This document shows positions 1 to 8,089 of a stretch of 64,000 nt of DNA, one piece after another. The notes beneath the pieces were generated by a model. That model had not been told where the DNA came from. It made no database searches and saw nothing but the letters and a program-made list of their open reading frames with translations. A program made the position numbers and the translations under genes. Every line of letters starts with the position of its first letter. Within the stretch, counting starts at the first letter, position 1. Source of the stretch: Nocardioides mesophilus (lineage in GTDB: Bacteria; Actinomycetota; Actinomycetes; Propionibacteriales; Nocardioidaceae); contig NZ_CP060713.1 of assembly GCF_014395785.1 (NCBI RefSeq), positions 4,368,501 to 4,432,500 on the forward strand. The letters are read 5' to 3'.

Positions 1-1
1 C

Positions 2-325
2 GACCCCGACGCGCCGACCCCGTCCGGGTTCTGGCACTGGGTGCTCGTCGACATCCCCGCGGACGTGACGTCGCTGGACACCGGTGCCGCGTCGAAGGAC
101 CTGCCCGGCAAGGCGTTCCAGTGCTGCAACGACGGCGGTGAGCCCGGCTTCATGGGGGCGGCGCCGCCGAAGGGCGACCAGGTGCACCGCTACTTCTTCG
201 TCGTGCACGCCGTCGGTGAGGAGAGCCTGGGCGTCGACGCGGACGCGTCGCCGGCGGTGGTCTCGTTCAACCTGGCCTTCAAGACGCTGGGCCGCGCGGT
301 CCTGCAGGGCACCTACCAGCACTGA
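2..325 (+). CDS. YbhB/YbcL (PEBP) family protein, 3' part
   Basis: This is the C-terminal 107 codons of a phosphatidylethanolamine-binding-like protein; the start lies to the left of the window. The visible frame opens with [14 protein letters not shown], the family's conserved ligand-pocket stretch (DPDAP then a short linker and HWV). It continues with a [13 protein letters not shown] loop and a [11 protein letters not shown] segment, equivalent to the PPxGxHRY motif of bacterial YbhB/YbcL proteins. The family is cytoplasmic and binds small anionic ligands; the substrate in bacteria is generally unknown. It is convergent with the NUDIX gene and the two share a hairpin. Confidence 0.9.
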   Translation, partial: DPDAPTPSGFWHWVLVDIPADVTSLDTGAASKDLPGKAFQCCNDGGEPGFMGAAPPKGDQVHRYFFVVHAVGEESLGVDADASPAVVSFNLAFKTLGRAVLQGTYQH

Positions 326-332
326 GGCGTGG

Positions 333-358
333 AGCCGGTCGGCGCCCGCCGACCGGCT
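333..358. terminator. Bidirectional hairpin terminator
   Basis: A perfect 11-bp inverted repeat (AGCCGGTCGGC / GCCGACCGGCT) with a 4-nt loop lies between two convergent genes and touches the stop codon of the leftward one. It has no clear T-tract, as is common in high-GC actinobacteria. Confidence 0.65.
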
Positions 359-837
359 CAGCCCTTGAGCCGGGCGTAGTCCTCGCTCTCGAGGAACCGG
401 GGCAGCAGGTACGCCGTGCCCGGCGTCAGGTCGAGCTCGCCGAGCCGCGCCGGGTCCACGAAGACGATCTGGCGGCCCTCGCCGACCTCGATGTCGTCGT
501 CCCCGAGCTCGGTCGCGCCGACCCAGACCTTCCACCGGTCGGCCAGGTGCGTGGAGACCTTCGGGGAGTGCTGGACGACCTCGTCGAACCACAGCTCGAG
601 ACCGTCCAGGCGCAGCCCGGTCTCCTCGAGCAGCTCCCGGTGCAGCGCCTCCTCCCAGCCCTCCCCCGGGTCGAGGTGGCCCCCGACCAGGCCCCACTGC
701 TCCGGAGCGACCGCGGCGTGCTCGTCGCGCTCCTGGAGCAGCAGCCAGCCGCGACGGTCGACGAGCAGGACGCTGGCCAGCAGGCAGTTGCGCTCCTCGC
801 AGGCGGGCGGGTCGGTGGTGACGGCGGGCTCGGTCAT
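358..837 (-). CDS. NUDIX hydrolase
   Basis: 159 codons. The complete Nudix box (GX5EX7REUXEEXGU) is read as GGHLDPGEGWEEALHRELLE followed by ETGL, so the catalytic glutamates are intact. It probably hydrolyses a nucleoside diphosphate-linked compound; the substrate cannot be told from sequence. The frame stays open upstream to 939, but the ATG at 837 is preferred because an AGGAG Shine-Dalgarno lies 5 nt before it and the upstream residues are low complexity. The gene diverges from the ABC exporter operon. Confidence 0.88.
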   Translation of the reverse strand: MTEPAVTTDPPACEERNCLLASVLLVDRRGWLLLQERDEHAAVAPEQWGLVGGHLDPGEGWEEALHRELLEETGLRLDGLELWFDEVVQHSPKVSTHLADRWKVWVGATELGDDDIEVGEGRQIVFVDPARLGELDLTPGTAYLLPRFLESEDYARLKG

Positions 838-960
838 GCAGCTCCTCGGGTCGACGGTTCTCGGCAGCGTTCCCAGCACCGGCGGCGCGCCGACGCGGTT
901 TGCCCCGGTGGACGCCGTACTGCACACTGGCTCACCCACAATCTCACAGCGACGCCCGAC

Positions 961-987
961 ACCCCCGGCCCACCATGGTCCGGGGGT
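961..987. promoter_or_regulatory. Candidate operator upstream of ABC exporter operon
   Basis: Inverted repeat ACCCCCGG / CCGGGGGT with an 11-nt spacer that itself contains the palindrome ACCATGGT. It lies just upstream of a TAGCGT -10-like box at 992-997 that precedes the exporter operon. The position suits a repressor or activator site, but no regulator gene is adjacent. Confidence 0.3.
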
Positions 988-1028
988 CTCGTAGCGTCCG
1001 CGACCAGACGCCCACGAAGGAGGAGCAG

Positions 1029-1826
1029 GTGCTGTACGTCGCCGTGGCGACCCGCTCCTTCCGGCGCTACTCGACCTACGTCGCGGCGACCCTGGCAGGC
1101 ATCTTCACCAACAGTGTCTTCGGGGTGATCATCTGCTTCGTCTACACCGCGGTCTGGCAGCAGAACCCCGACGCGGGCGGCTACGACGTCACCGACGCGT
1201 TGACCTACGCATGGATCGGGCAGGCGCTGATCGTGACCGTGGCGATCTGGGGAGGTGGTGCGACCGACGAGGTGGCCGCCCGGATCCGGACCGGGGACGT
1301 CGCCATCGACCTCTACCGGCCGGTGAGCCTGCTCGGCTGGTACCTCTCGGCCGATCTCGGCCGCGCGGCGTACCACCTGCTCACCCGCGGCGTGGCCCCC
1401 ACGATCGTCGGTGCTCTGCTCTTCGACCTGCGGGCCCCGGCCGGTCCGGTCGCCTGGCTGCTCTTCCTGGTCGCGGTGACGCTGGCGGTCGTGGTCTCCT
1501 TCGGGCTGCGGATGCTGGTGGCCTGCTCCACGTTCTGGCTGATGGACGACACCGGGGTGAAGAACCTGGCAGCAGTGCTGGCGATGTTCCTCTCCGGCCT
1601 GGTGGTGCCGCTCGTGCTGTTCCCCGGCTGGAGCCGCGACCTGGCGATGGCGCTGCCGTGGTCGTCGTTCCTGCAGGTGCCGGCCGACATCTGGCTGGGC
1701 CGCCGGGCCGGCACCGACGCACTCGCGGCGCTGGCGTTCCAGGCCGGCTGGGCGCTGGTGCTGCTGGGCGCCTGCGCCGCGGTGATCGCCCGCGCCCGGC
1801 ACAAGGTGGTGGTCCAGGGTGGCTGA
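1029..1826 (+). CDS. ABC-2 type exporter permease (COG4587-like)
   Basis: About 265 residues with six predicted membrane segments, for example TLAGIFTNSVFGVIICFVY and WLLFLVAVTLAVVVSFGL. It is the first of two permeases and an ATPase of the DUF990 exporter type (COG4587-COG3694-COG4586). The open frame reaches back to 900, but the GTG at 1029 is chosen because AAGGAGG ends 5 nt before it and VLYVAVATRSF matches the usual N-terminus. A TAGCGT box at 992-997 is a plausible -10. The 3' end overlaps the next gene by 8 nt, so the two are co-translated. The substrate is unknown. Confidence 0.88.
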   Translation: MLYVAVATRSFRRYSTYVAATLAGIFTNSVFGVIICFVYTAVWQQNPDAGGYDVTDALTYAWIGQALIVTVAIWGGGATDEVAARIRTGDVAIDLYRPVSLLGWYLSADLGRAAYHLLTRGVAPTIVGALLFDLRAPAGPVAWLLFLVAVTLAVVVSFGLRMLVACSTFWLMDDTGVKNLAAVLAMFLSGLVVPLVLFPGWSRDLAMALPWSSFLQVPADIWLGRRAGTDALAALAFQAGWALVLLGACAAVIARARHKVVVQGG

Positions 1827-2634
1827 CCGGCTGCTGTGGGGGCTGCGCGCCTACCTGCTGCTGTCCTGGATGTGGATCCGGGTGTCGCTGACCTATCGCA
1901 CCTCCTTCGCGATGCTGACCCTCGGCCAGCTCCTGGTCACCGGCCTGGACTTCCTGGGGATCGTGGTGATGTTCTCCGCCGTCGACGCGCTCGGCGGCTT
2001 CTCGCTGCCCGAGGTGGCCTTCCTGTACGGCGGAGCCGGGGTCTGCCTGGGCCTGGCCGACCTGCTGCTGGGGAACATCGAGCGGCTCGGGCAGAAGATC
2101 CGGCTGGGCACGTTCGACGCCATGATGGTGCGCCCGGTGCCGCTCTACGCGCAGATGTGCTCCGACGAGTTCGCGCTGCGACGGCTCGGCCGGATCACCC
2201 AGGCGGCCGTGGTACTGGCCTGGTCGATCCTCACGCTGGACCTGGACTGGACCCCGGCCAAGGTGCTGGCGGTGCCCTACCTGGTGGTGTTCGGCACCGC
2301 GATCTTCGTCGCCTTCTTCACCCTCGGCGCCGCCTTCCAGTTCTGGACCACCGACGGCTCCGAGGCGGCCAACGCGTTCACCTACGGCGGCAACACGCTC
2401 GCGCAGTACCCGTTGACGATCTACCCGCTCGAGGCGGTCAAGGCGCTGACCTTCCTGGTGCCGCTCGCCTTCGTGAACTGGTACCCGTCCCTCTTCGTCC
2501 TCGGCCGGGCCGACCCGCTCGGCCTGCCCCGGGCCATGCAGTTCGCCGCCCCGGTCGCCGCGCTCGTCCTCGCCGCCGTCGCGGCCGTGGCCTGGCGCGG
2601 CGGCGTGCGGCGCTATCGATCGACAGGGAGCTGA
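1819..2634 (+). CDS. ABC-2 type exporter permease (COG3694-like)
   Basis: 271 codons from a GTG that overlaps the end of the preceding permease. The protein is hydrophobic with about six membrane segments and charged loops such as RLGQKIRLGTFDAMMVRPVPLY, a stretch conserved in this family and probably part of the coupling surface with the ATPase. The ATPase gene starts two nucleotides after its stop. The three genes form one operon for an exporter of unknown substrate; relatives are often annotated as multidrug or polymer exporters, which the sequence does not prove. Confidence 0.88.
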   Translation: MADRLLWGLRAYLLLSWMWIRVSLTYRTSFAMLTLGQLLVTGLDFLGIVVMFSAVDALGGFSLPEVAFLYGGAGVCLGLADLLLGNIERLGQKIRLGTFDAMMVRPVPLYAQMCSDEFALRRLGRITQAAVVLAWSILTLDLDWTPAKVLAVPYLVVFGTAIFVAFFTLGAAFQFWTTDGSEAANAFTYGGNTLAQYPLTIYPLEAVKALTFLVPLAFVNWYPSLFVLGRADPLGLPRAMQFAAPVAALVLAAVAAVAWRGGVRRYRSTGS

Positions 2635-2635
2635 C

Positions 2636-3586
2636 ATGAGTGCGCTCATCGAGGTCGAGGACCTGACCCGGTCCTTCACCGTGCGTCGCCGGGCCGGACG
2701 GTTCCGGCGCACCACCTCGACGGTGCGCGCCGTCGACGGGATCTCCTTCGCCGTCGACCGCGGCGAGATGGTCGGCTACATCGGACCCAACGGGGCCGGC
2801 AAGTCCACGACGGTGAAGATGCTGACCGGGATCCTGGTGCCGACCTCGGGGCGGCTCTCGGTCGCCGGCGTCGACCCGGCCCGCTCGCGCACCGAGCTGA
2901 CCCGGCGGATCGGGGTGGTCTTCGGCCAGCGCACCACGCTGTGGTGGGACCTGCCGCTGCGCGACTCCTTCGACCTGCTGCAGCGGATCTACCGCACCGA
3001 CCCGGCCCGGCACCGGGCCAACCTCGCCGAGTTCACCGAGCTGCTCGAGCTCGGCGACCTGCTCGACACCCCGGTGCGGCAGCTCTCGCTGGGGCAGCGG
3101 ATGCGCGGCGACATCGCCGCCGCGCTGCTGCACGACCCCGAGATCCTCTACCTCGACGAGCCGACCATCGGCCTCGACGTGGTCAGCAAGGGCCGGCTGC
3201 GATCGTTCCTGCGCCGGGTCAACGAGGAGCGGTCGGTCACGCTGCTGCTGACCACCCACGACCTGCAGGACATCGAGCAGCTGTGCTCGCGGGTGATGGT
3301 GATCGACCACGGCTCGCTGGTCTACGACGGCTCCCTGGCGGGGTTGCACGCCCAGGGCTCCTCCCAACGGACCCTGGTCGTGGACCTCGTGGACGAGGCA
3401 CCGCCGATCGACGTCCCCGGCGCGGTGGTCCGCCGCGTCGAGGGCCCCCGGCAGTGGCTGAGTTTCCCGGTCGAGGCCTCGGCCGCCCCGGTCGTCGCGG
3501 CCGTGGCGGCGGCGTACGACGTCGCCGACCTCTCGCTGCAGGAGCCCGACATCGAGGACGTCATCCGCACGCTCTACACCGGCTGA
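2636..3586 (+). CDS. ABC exporter ATPase (COG4586-like)
   Basis: 316 residues. Walker A is GPNGAGKST, the signature is LSLGQRMRGD (a variant of LSGGQ typical of this subfamily), Walker B is ILYLDEPTIGLD, and the H-loop is LTTHD. An insertion between beta strands 1 and 2 (RRRAGRFRRTTSTVRAV) precedes the P-loop, as usual for COG4586 proteins. A roughly 75-residue C-terminal extension follows the nucleotide-binding domain. It powers the two permeases encoded immediately upstream. Rightward transcription probably ends before the furA promoter. Confidence 0.93.
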   Translation: MSALIEVEDLTRSFTVRRRAGRFRRTTSTVRAVDGISFAVDRGEMVGYIGPNGAGKSTTVKMLTGILVPTSGRLSVAGVDPARSRTELTRRIGVVFGQRTTLWWDLPLRDSFDLLQRIYRTDPARHRANLAEFTELLELGDLLDTPVRQLSLGQRMRGDIAAALLHDPEILYLDEPTIGLDVVSKGRLRSFLRRVNEERSVTLLLTTHDLQDIEQLCSRVMVIDHGSLVYDGSLAGLHAQGSSQRTLVVDLVDEAPPIDVPGAVVRRVEGPRQWLSFPVEASAAPVVAAVAAAYDVADLSLQEPDIEDVIRTLYTG

Positions 3587-3631
3587 CCGCCCGGCCCTCC
3601 ACGAGTGGGACGGATCAGGGCGGGTCGGACG

Positions 3632-3659
3632 TTATCTTGACTCATTCCAGAAACAATGG
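3632..3659 (+). promoter_or_regulatory. furA promoter/operator
   Basis: Contains TTATCT followed by TTGACTCATTCCAGAAA (3637-3653). As I recall it, this closely matches the conserved AT-rich furA control region of mycobacteria and streptomycetes, where FurA represses itself. It ends directly before the first usable start codon, so the transcript has almost no leader. Confidence 0.55.
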
Positions 3660-4118
3660 TTGGCTCGCCGCATGCCGCCAGCCGACCCCGGGACCGCCGA
3701 CCTGCTCCGCGAGCAGGGCCTGCGCGTCACCCGCCAGCGGCTCGCGGTGCTCGCCGCGCTGGAGGCGGCCCCGCACTCCGACGCCGACGCGGTGATCGGC
3801 CGGGTGCGCGGCGAGATCGGCCCGGTCTCCACCCAGGCCGTCTACGACGTGCTGAACACGCTCACCGACAAGCGCCTGCTGCGGCGGATCCAGCCGGCCG
3901 GCTCCACGGCCCGCTACGAGCTGCGCGTCGGCGACAACCACCACCACGTGGTGTGCCGCGGCTGCGGCGCGGTCGCCGACGTCGGGTGCGCCACCGGCGT
4001 GGCCCCGTGCCTGGAGACCAGCGAGCTGCCCCTGCACGCCCCCGGCTTCGTCGTCGACGAGGCCGAGGTGACGTTCTGGGGCCGGTGCGCGACCTGCCTC
4101 GCCGCCGAAGCCGGCTGA
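3660..4118 (+). CDS. furA: FurA-type peroxide-responsive repressor
   Basis: 152 residues. The N-terminal winged helix ([25 protein letters not shown] and a [13 protein letters not shown] recognition helix) is followed by a metal-binding region with [15 protein letters not shown] and a C-terminal RCATC pair. Proteins of this type sense peroxide through bound iron and repress a neighbouring catalase gene. That fits the catalase 53 bp downstream on the same strand. The start is TTG 3660 or ATG 3672; neither has a Shine-Dalgarno, consistent with a leaderless message. It could be another Fur paralogue, but catalase linkage favours FurA/CatR. Confidence 0.9.
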   Translation: MARRMPPADPGTADLLREQGLRVTRQRLAVLAALEAAPHSDADAVIGRVRGEIGPVSTQAVYDVLNTLTDKRLLRRIQPAGSTARYELRVGDNHHHVVCRGCGAVADVGCATGVAPCLETSELPLHAPGFVVDEAEVTFWGRCATCLAAEAG

Positions 4119-4171
4119 CCTCCGACGACGACCCGACGACGACCCGACCGACCCGACCCTCAGGAGGACGC

Positions 4172-5713
4172 ATGAGCATCGAAGCCCGACCGAACGGTGG
4201 CTCCACGACCGGCACCGGCGCGCCCGCGGCCAGTGACCGCAACAGCCTCACGATCGGCCCGAACGGCCCGATCCTGCTGCACGACCACCACTTCATCGAG
4301 CAGATGGCGCACTTCAACCGCGAGCGGGTCCCCGAGCGCAACGTGCACGCCAAGGGCTCCGGCGCGTTCGGTGTCTTCGAGACCACCGAGGACGTCTCGC
4401 GCTATACGAAGGCGGCGCTGTTCCAGAAGGGCGCCCGCACCGACATGCTGGCCCGGTTCTCCACCGTGGCCGGCGAGCAGGGCAGCCCGGACACCTGGCG
4501 CGACCCCCGCGGCTTCGCGCTGAAGTTCTACACCTCCGAGGGCAACTACGACCTCGTCGGCAACAACACCCCGGTGTTCTTCATCCGTGACACCATGAAG
4601 TTCCCGCACTTCATCCGCTCGCAGAAGCGCCGCGGCGGCACCGGCCTGCGCGACAACGACATGCAGTGGGACTTCTGGACGATGAACCCCGAGTCCGCGC
4701 ACCAGGTGACCTGGCTGATGGGCGACCGCGGCATCCCCCGCTCCTGGCGGCACATGAACGGCTACGGATCGCACACCTACATGTGGATCAACGCCGCGGG
4801 CGAGAAGTTCTGGATCAAGTACCACTTCAAGACCGACCAGGGCGTGGAGACGCTGACCCAGGAGGAGGCCAACCGGATCGCCGGCGAGGATTCCGACTTC
4901 CACCGTCGCGACCTCAACGAGGCCATCGAGCGGGGCGACCACCCGTCGTGGACCCTGCACGTGCAGGTGATGCCGTACGAGGACGCCCGCGACTACCGGT
5001 TCAACCCGTTCGACCTCACCAAGGTCTGGCCGCACAGCGACTACCCGCTGATCAAGGTCGGCACGATGACGCTGAACAGGAACCCGGAGAACTTCTTCGC
5101 GCAGATCGAGCAGGCCGCGTTCGAGCCCAGCGCGATCGTCCCCGGGATCAGCTTCTCCCCCGACAAGATGCTGCTCGGCCGGGTGTTCGCCTACTCCGAC
5201 ACGCACCGCTACCGGATCGGGCCCAACTACCAGCAGCTGCCGGTGAACAAGCACCGCGTCGCGGACGCGAACACCTACCAGTTCGACGGCCCGATGGCCT
5301 TCGAGCACACCGGTGACGCCCCGGTCTACGCCCCGAACTCCTACGGGCGCGGGTACAGCGACCTCACCGGGCCGATGGAGGACAGCTGGGAGATGGACGG
5401 CGAGATGGTCCGCTCCGCCTACACCCTGCACGCCGAGGACGACGACTTCGGCCAGGCCCGCACCCTGGTCAACGACGTCTTCGACGACGCGGGCCGGGAG
5501 CGGCTGGTGCACAACGTGGCCGGGCACATCCTCGGCGGCGTGAAGGACCACACGCTCCCCCGGGTCTTCGACTACTGGAAGAGCGTCGATGCCGAGATCG
5601 GCAAGCGGATCGAGGAGGCCGTCCACGCCGGACGTGCCAACGCCGTCGCCCCGCACAGCACCGCGGCGGACCCCGCCGAGGTCGTCGCGAGCCCCGGCGT
5701 CGACCAGGGCTGA
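4172..5713 (+). CDS. katA: Monofunctional haem catalase
   Basis: 513 residues, the length of a small-subunit catalase. Catalytic His59 lies in [10 protein letters not shown], the distal Asn (131/132) in [12 protein letters not shown], and proximal haem ligand Tyr341 in [14 protein letters not shown]. It dismutates hydrogen peroxide in the cytoplasm. The start is an ATG with AGGAGG 4 nt upstream (4162-4167). The furA-katA order indicates peroxide-induced expression by relief of FurA repression. The frame stays open upstream through furA, but that stretch is arginine/proline-rich noise. A strong hairpin follows the stop. Confidence 0.96.
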   Translation: MSIEARPNGGSTTGTGAPAASDRNSLTIGPNGPILLHDHHFIEQMAHFNRERVPERNVHAKGSGAFGVFETTEDVSRYTKAALFQKGARTDMLARFSTVAGEQGSPDTWRDPRGFALKFYTSEGNYDLVGNNTPVFFIRDTMKFPHFIRSQKRRGGTGLRDNDMQWDFWTMNPESAHQVTWLMGDRGIPRSWRHMNGYGSHTYMWINAAGEKFWIKYHFKTDQGVETLTQEEANRIAGEDSDFHRRDLNEAIERGDHPSWTLHVQVMPYEDARDYRFNPFDLTKVWPHSDYPLIKVGTMTLNRNPENFFAQIEQAAFEPSAIVPGISFSPDKMLLGRVFAYSDTHRYRIGPNYQQLPVNKHRVADANTYQFDGPMAFEHTGDAPVYAPNSYGRGYSDLTGPMEDSWEMDGEMVRSAYTLHAEDDDFGQARTLVNDVFDDAGRERLVHNVAGHILGGVKDHTLPRVFDYWKSVDAEIGKRIEEAVHAGRANAVAPHSTAADPAEVVASPGVDQG

Positions 5714-5730
5714 GTCCCGCTCCCTCCTGC

Positions 5731-5767
5731 TCGAGCCCGTCCGGCCACCTCGGCCGGGCGGGCTCGA
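5731..5767. terminator. Bidirectional hairpin terminator
   Basis: A nearly perfect stem (TCGAGCCCG.CCGGCC pairing with GGCCGG.CGGGCTCGA, one T:G opposition) with a 5-nt loop lies between katA and the convergent YjbR gene. Confidence 0.7.
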
Positions 5768-5771
5768 CGCG

Positions 5772-6263
5772 TCACCGGCGTCCCGGCACCGGTCCGGCGC
5801 CCGGTCCCGGCGGCGTCCGGTCGGCGGGACTCACGAAGCGGCGGTCGCCGGCCTCGAGCGAGGCGAGCCAGTCCCGGGCGCGCTTCGCCGAGGCCCGGGA
5901 CAGCCAGGCGTCCTGGACCAGCTCGGCGACCTCGTCGCGGCTCAGCTCCCCGATGCGGGAGGCACGCAGCAGCACCGAGGGGTGCCCGTCGAAGTGCGGG
6001 GTGGTGAAGAACGGCGACGCGGGGTCCTCCACCAGAGCGCTCTTGTCGCCCTCGTCGGCCACCCAGAAGACGATGACGTCGTCGTACCTCTCCCCGGTCT
6101 CGGGGTCGAACGCGTCCGGGCGCCGGCTCCGGAAGAAGACGAACGACTTGCCGCCGACCTGGTAGACGGGCCGCTCCCGCTCCGAGTAGACGCTCACGTG
6201 CGGCATCGCCAGGGCGACCTCGTGGACGTCGGAGACCCTGGCCCTTCTCGCACGGCCGGCCAT
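5772..6263 (-). CDS. MmcQ/YjbR family protein
   Basis: 163 residues with the double-wing fold signatures of this family: ALAMPHVSVYSERERPVYQVGG, KSFVFFRS near the middle, and GHPSVLLRASRIGELSRDEV followed by LVQDAWLSRASAKRARDWL at the C-terminus. The family is widespread and sometimes described as DNA-binding, but no molecular function is established. The ATG at 6263 is preceded at 6 nt by TACGAT on the minus strand and has no Shine-Dalgarno, so a leaderless message is likely. It diverges from the alpha/beta hydrolase gene over 54 bp. Confidence 0.85.
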   Translation of the reverse strand: MAGRARRARVSDVHEVALAMPHVSVYSERERPVYQVGGKSFVFFRSRRPDAFDPETGERYDDVIVFWVADEGDKSALVEDPASPFFTTPHFDGHPSVLLRASRIGELSRDEVAELVQDAWLSRASAKRARDWLASLEAGDRRFVSPADRTPPGPGAGPVPGRR

Positions 6264-6269
6264 CTGCCG

Positions 6270-6275
6270 ATCGTA
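6270..6275 (-). promoter_or_regulatory. -10 box TACGAT for YjbR gene (leaderless)
   Basis: TACGAT on the minus strand, 6 nt before the ATG at 6263; no Shine-Dalgarno is present. Confidence 0.45.
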
Positions 6276-6317
6276 GGTCGGCACGGACCCTTCGTCCACG
6301 TGCGGCAGGATGGGGCC

Positions 6318-7268
6318 ATGACGACGACCTGGATGATCGACGTCCTCGGCGCGCCCTACGAGTCGCAGGCGATCGACCTCCCTCCCGACGACGAGGGAGA
6401 GGTGGTCGCCACCCTGGTACGTCGTCGGGCCGACGCCCCCACCGGCCGTGCGGTGCTGCACGTGCACGGGTTCGCGGACTACTTCTTCCAGACACCGGCC
6501 GCCGACTACTGGACCGGCCGCGGCTACGACTTCTACGCCCTGGACCTGCGCAAGTACGGCCGCTCGCTGCTGCCGCACCAGACCCCCAACTTCACCACCG
6601 ACCTCGCCGCCTACTACCCCGAGCTCGACGAGGCGTTCCGGCGGGTCACCGAGGACGACGGCCACGACCACGTGCTGGTCTCCGCGCACTCGACCGGGGG
6701 GCTGGTGACGCCGCTGTGGGTGCACGACCACGAGGTGCCGGTCGCCGGGCTGGTGCTCAACTCCCCCTGGCTGGACCTGCACGGCAGCCTGCTGCTGCGC
6801 ACCGCCGGCACCAAGGCGATCGAGCAGATCGGCGCCCGGCGGCCCTACCTGGCGATCCCCCGCGAGGTGTCCGGGCTCTACGCCCAGAGCCTGCACGTGG
6901 ACCACCGCGGCGAGTGGAGCTTCGACGTGGCCTGGAAGCCCATCGAGAGCTGGCCGGTCTACGCGGGGTGGCTGCGCGCGATCCGACGCGGCCACGCCCG
7001 GGTCCACCGCGGCCTCGAGCTGGAGGTGCCGGTGCTGGTGCTGACCTCCGGCGCGTCCGGCCACCCCAAGGAGTGGGACGAGACCTGCACGGGCACCGAC
7101 CTGGTGCTCGACGTGCTGCAGATCCGCAAGTGGGCCCACAAGCTGGCCACGCACGTGACGCTGGTCAAGGTCGAGGGGGCGCTGCACGACGTGACGCTCT
7201 CCCGCCCCGAGGTCCGCGCCCGGGCGTTCGACGAGATCAGCCGCTGGCACGACGCCTTCCTGCCCTGA
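6318..7268 (+). CDS. Alpha/beta hydrolase
   Basis: 316 residues. The nucleophile elbow is SAHSTGG (Ser within S-x-S-x-G-G), the oxyanion region is HVHGFADYFF, and the last catalytic His is in GALHDVTLSRPEVR. The family hydrolyses esters or lipids; resemblance to serine aminopeptidase/monoacylglycerol lipase-like proteins (Hydrolase_4) is an inference from the HGFADY and DLRKYGRS stretches. The protein is soluble with no signal peptide. The ATG at 6318 follows GGGGCC, and CAGGAT six bases upstream is a weak -10 candidate. Confidence 0.85.
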   Translation: MTTTWMIDVLGAPYESQAIDLPPDDEGEVVATLVRRRADAPTGRAVLHVHGFADYFFQTPAADYWTGRGYDFYALDLRKYGRSLLPHQTPNFTTDLAAYYPELDEAFRRVTEDDGHDHVLVSAHSTGGLVTPLWVHDHEVPVAGLVLNSPWLDLHGSLLLRTAGTKAIEQIGARRPYLAIPREVSGLYAQSLHVDHRGEWSFDVAWKPIESWPVYAGWLRAIRRGHARVHRGLELEVPVLVLTSGASGHPKEWDETCTGTDLVLDVLQIRKWAHKLATHVTLVKVEGALHDVTLSRPEVRARAFDEISRWHDAFLP

Positions 7269-7300
7269 TCGGGCTACTGCCCGCTGTCCCCGGTGCGCAC

Positions 7301-7306
7301 TAGGTT
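7301..7306 (+). promoter_or_regulatory. -10 box TAGGTT (leaderless)
   Basis: TAGGTT lies 6 nt before the ATG at 7313, with no Shine-Dalgarno in between. Confidence 0.55.
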
Positions 7307-7312
7307 GTCGCC

Positions 7313-8056
7313 ATGACGCTGACCACGGAGGACTGCCTCGACGCGATCACCCGCTACTCCACCGTCTTCGCCGAGGCCGCCCAGGGCAACCTCGACGCCC
7401 GGGTGGAGCACTGCCCGGACTGGTCGGTGGCCGACCTGGTCTGGCACCTGACCTCGGTGCACTGGTTCTGGGCGACCATCGCCGAGGGCACGCTGGCCGA
7501 GCCCCCGGACGAGGCGTTGCGCCCGGCGCGGCCCGACGACGACGCGCTGATCGAGACGTTCGCGGCCGGGGCCCGCCGGCTCGTCGAGGTCCTCGAGGCC
7601 GCCGACCAGACCGCAGCCTGCTGGACGTGGGCGGAGCAGAAGGACGTCGCCTTCATCACCCGCCACCAGGTGCAGGAGGCGGCCGTGCACGCCTGGGACG
7701 CCGCCCACGCAGCCGGGCGCGACCTCGAGATCGACGGCGCTGCGGCGGCGGACGCCGTCGACGAGTTCCTGGCCGTCTCGCTGCCCACCGAGGCCGACGC
7801 GCAGGAGGAGGAGCTGCCCGCCCTCGACGGCCGGTTCGGGCTGCGCAGCGTCGACACCGGCGACTCGTGGCTGGTCCAGGACGGCGCGGTGCCGGGCTCG
7901 GTCGCGGCGTCGTACGGCGTCCCCGACGGCACGCCCACGACCACCGCCTCTGCGGCCGACCTGCTGCTGTGGCTCTACGGTCGCCGCGAGGTGCCGTTGG
8001 GCGACGTGCCCGCCGACCTCGCGAGCCGGTTCCGCAACGGCTCGTTCACCGGCTGA
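7313..8056 (+). CDS. Mycothiol-dependent maleylpyruvate isomerase-like (MDMPI/DinB) protein
   Basis: 247 residues. The N-terminal DinB-like four-helix domain carries the metal-site pattern of the MDMPI family: His in DWSVADLVWHL, then Glu and His in RHQVQEAAVHAWDA. A C-terminal MDMPI_C-like domain (SWLVQDGAVPGSV to LLLWLYGRREV) follows. Many actinobacterial members act with mycothiol as cofactor in isomerisation or S-transfer; the substrate of this one is unknown. It stands alone and is convergent with the RNA helicase gene. Confidence 0.85.
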   Translation: MTLTTEDCLDAITRYSTVFAEAAQGNLDARVEHCPDWSVADLVWHLTSVHWFWATIAEGTLAEPPDEALRPARPDDDALIETFAAGARRLVEVLEAADQTAACWTWAEQKDVAFITRHQVQEAAVHAWDAAHAAGRDLEIDGAAAADAVDEFLAVSLPTEADAQEEELPALDGRFGLRSVDTGDSWLVQDGAVPGSVAASYGVPDGTPTTTASAADLLLWLYGRREVPLGDVPADLASRFRNGSFTG

Positions 8057-8089
8057 GCCGGACGCCGCCGGCGGGGTCGTGCCGGAGCC

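Noticed and set aside
3656-5713. A continuous frame that would fuse 172 extra residues to catalase
   Set aside because: The extra part is furA read in another frame. Catalase has a family-typical start at 4172 with AGGAGG, and furA itself is a full-length family protein.
8057-8089. Terminator between the MDMPI gene and the helicase
   Set aside because: Only a 10-bp GC palindrome (CCGCCGGCGG) without loop or T-run; too weak to call.
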